Positions 4,875 through 5,235 of a stretch of DNA of 5,235 bases are shown piece by piece (position 1 is the first letter of the stretch; each line of letters opens with the position of its first letter). Below the pieces are notes generated by a model, which had not been told where the DNA came from, ran no database searches, and saw only the letters and a list, made by a program, of their open reading frames with translations. This DNA comes from Spirochaetia bacterium (lineage in GTDB: Bacteria > Spirochaetota > UBA4802 > UBA5550). The stretch is taken from positions 1-5,235 of the forward strand of contig JAITPE010000031.1 of NCBI GenBank assembly GCA_031289575.1. The letters are read 5' to 3'. The translations under genes were made by a program, and so were the position numbers.

Positions 4875-5235
4875 ATGACAACGAAAATAAGTAAATCTGT
4901 GAGTTGGTTCATTGTAATCTTTGTGATAGCGCCTGCTGCGGTATTTTTGATTAACATACTGTTTTTTCCTAAGAATTGGAATGCAGAGAAACAGGTTCCG
5001 AAGTATATTGATAATTCAATAGAAATAAAATTGTATGTGCCGCGTGGAAAGGAAGCGGATAAATATTTTAAGACCGACAGGGTTTATACAGGACTTAGAA
5101 CCGCTTTTTTAAGAGGAAAATTATCAGGAAAAAGGGTCGAAAAGATGGTTTTCTTCAATAATGAATATCAAAAATATTTTTCATTGTCAATTATAGCAGA
5201 AAAAGAAATACAATTTGATGCATATTATCGGATTG
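4875..5235 (+). CDS. Hypothetical membrane-anchored protein (3' partial)
   Basis: An open frame starts with ATG at 4875, nine bases after the stop of the SUKH-like gene, and runs off the window edge after 120 codons. The N-terminus has a short basic stretch (KISKS) and then a hydrophobic segment of about 21 residues (roughly 11-31, begins WFIVIFVIAP), followed by PKNWNAEKQVPKYIDNSIEI. There is no clear signal peptidase site, so a single N-terminal anchor with the rest outside the cytoplasmic membrane is the likely topology. The remaining visible part (contains LYVPRGKEADKYFKTDRVYT) is basic, and I do not recognise it. One sampled line is 30% GC. The short spacing suggests co-transcription with the preceding gene. 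The ribosome binding site is weak. Confidence 0.65.
   Translation, partial: MTTKISKSVSWFIVIFVIAPAAVFLINILFFPKNWNAEKQVPKYIDNSIEIKLYVPRGKEADKYFKTDRVYTGLRTAFLRGKLSGKRVEKMVFFNNEYQKYFSLSIIAEKEIQFDAYYRI

Noticed and set aside
1..5235. CRISPR arrays, tRNA or rRNA genes, insertion sequence ends
   Set aside because: I saw no regularly spaced repeats, cloverleaf-like arms, rRNA-like segments, transposase motifs or paired terminal inverted repeats by eye on either strand.

Overview
The window looks like a chromosomal piece of a Gram-negative-type or deep-branching bacterium of moderate GC content. A sampled 60-base line in the housekeeping part is about 45% GC. It uses Shine-Dalgarno starts with GTG and TTG as alternatives. 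The phylum cannot be fixed from the sequence. No gene here is lineage-diagnostic, and the gene order rpmF-acpP-rnc-nudix-aroB-STAS is only suggestive of an uncommon, possibly uncultivated group.

Layout. Positions 1-950 (+ strand) hold the tail of a small membrane protein and, overlapping it by ATGA, a complete ABC-type ATPase with several altered catalytic motifs. Positions 951-4098 (- strand, read right to left) hold a tightly packed housekeeping cluster: ribosomal protein L32, acyl carrier protein, RNase III, a Nudix hydrolase, 3-dehydroquinate synthase and a STAS-domain protein. Neighbours from acpP onward are separated by at most 5 bases or overlap. A promoter-like site (about 4136-4163) precedes rpmF. 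A clear intrinsic terminator (3858-3884) lies between rpmF and acpP, so the rest of the cluster depends on read-through or on a promoter I could not find. The two opposing gene sets meet with no bases between their stop codons (950/951).

From about 4165 to the right edge the composition changes sharply: sampled lines are 22-30% GC and codons become A/T-ending. This part reads on the + strand. It holds an open but startless coding remnant (4176-4364), a 145-residue protein that resembles SUKH (SMI1/KNR4-like) immunity-type proteins, and the start of a membrane-anchored protein cut by the window edge. I read it as recently acquired accessory DNA next to a conserved operon, possibly part of a polymorphic-toxin immunity locus. 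That reading is inference.

How the genes work together. L32 (translation), ACP (lipid synthesis), RNase III (rRNA and mRNA processing) and AroB (aromatic amino acid precursors) are growth-linked functions. The Nudix and STAS proteins travel with them and may have housecleaning and regulatory roles. The most unusual points are the ABC protein without the usual catalytic glutamate, the STAS protein without a phosphorylatable serine, the terminator inside the rpmF-acpP unit, and the AT-rich accessory block.
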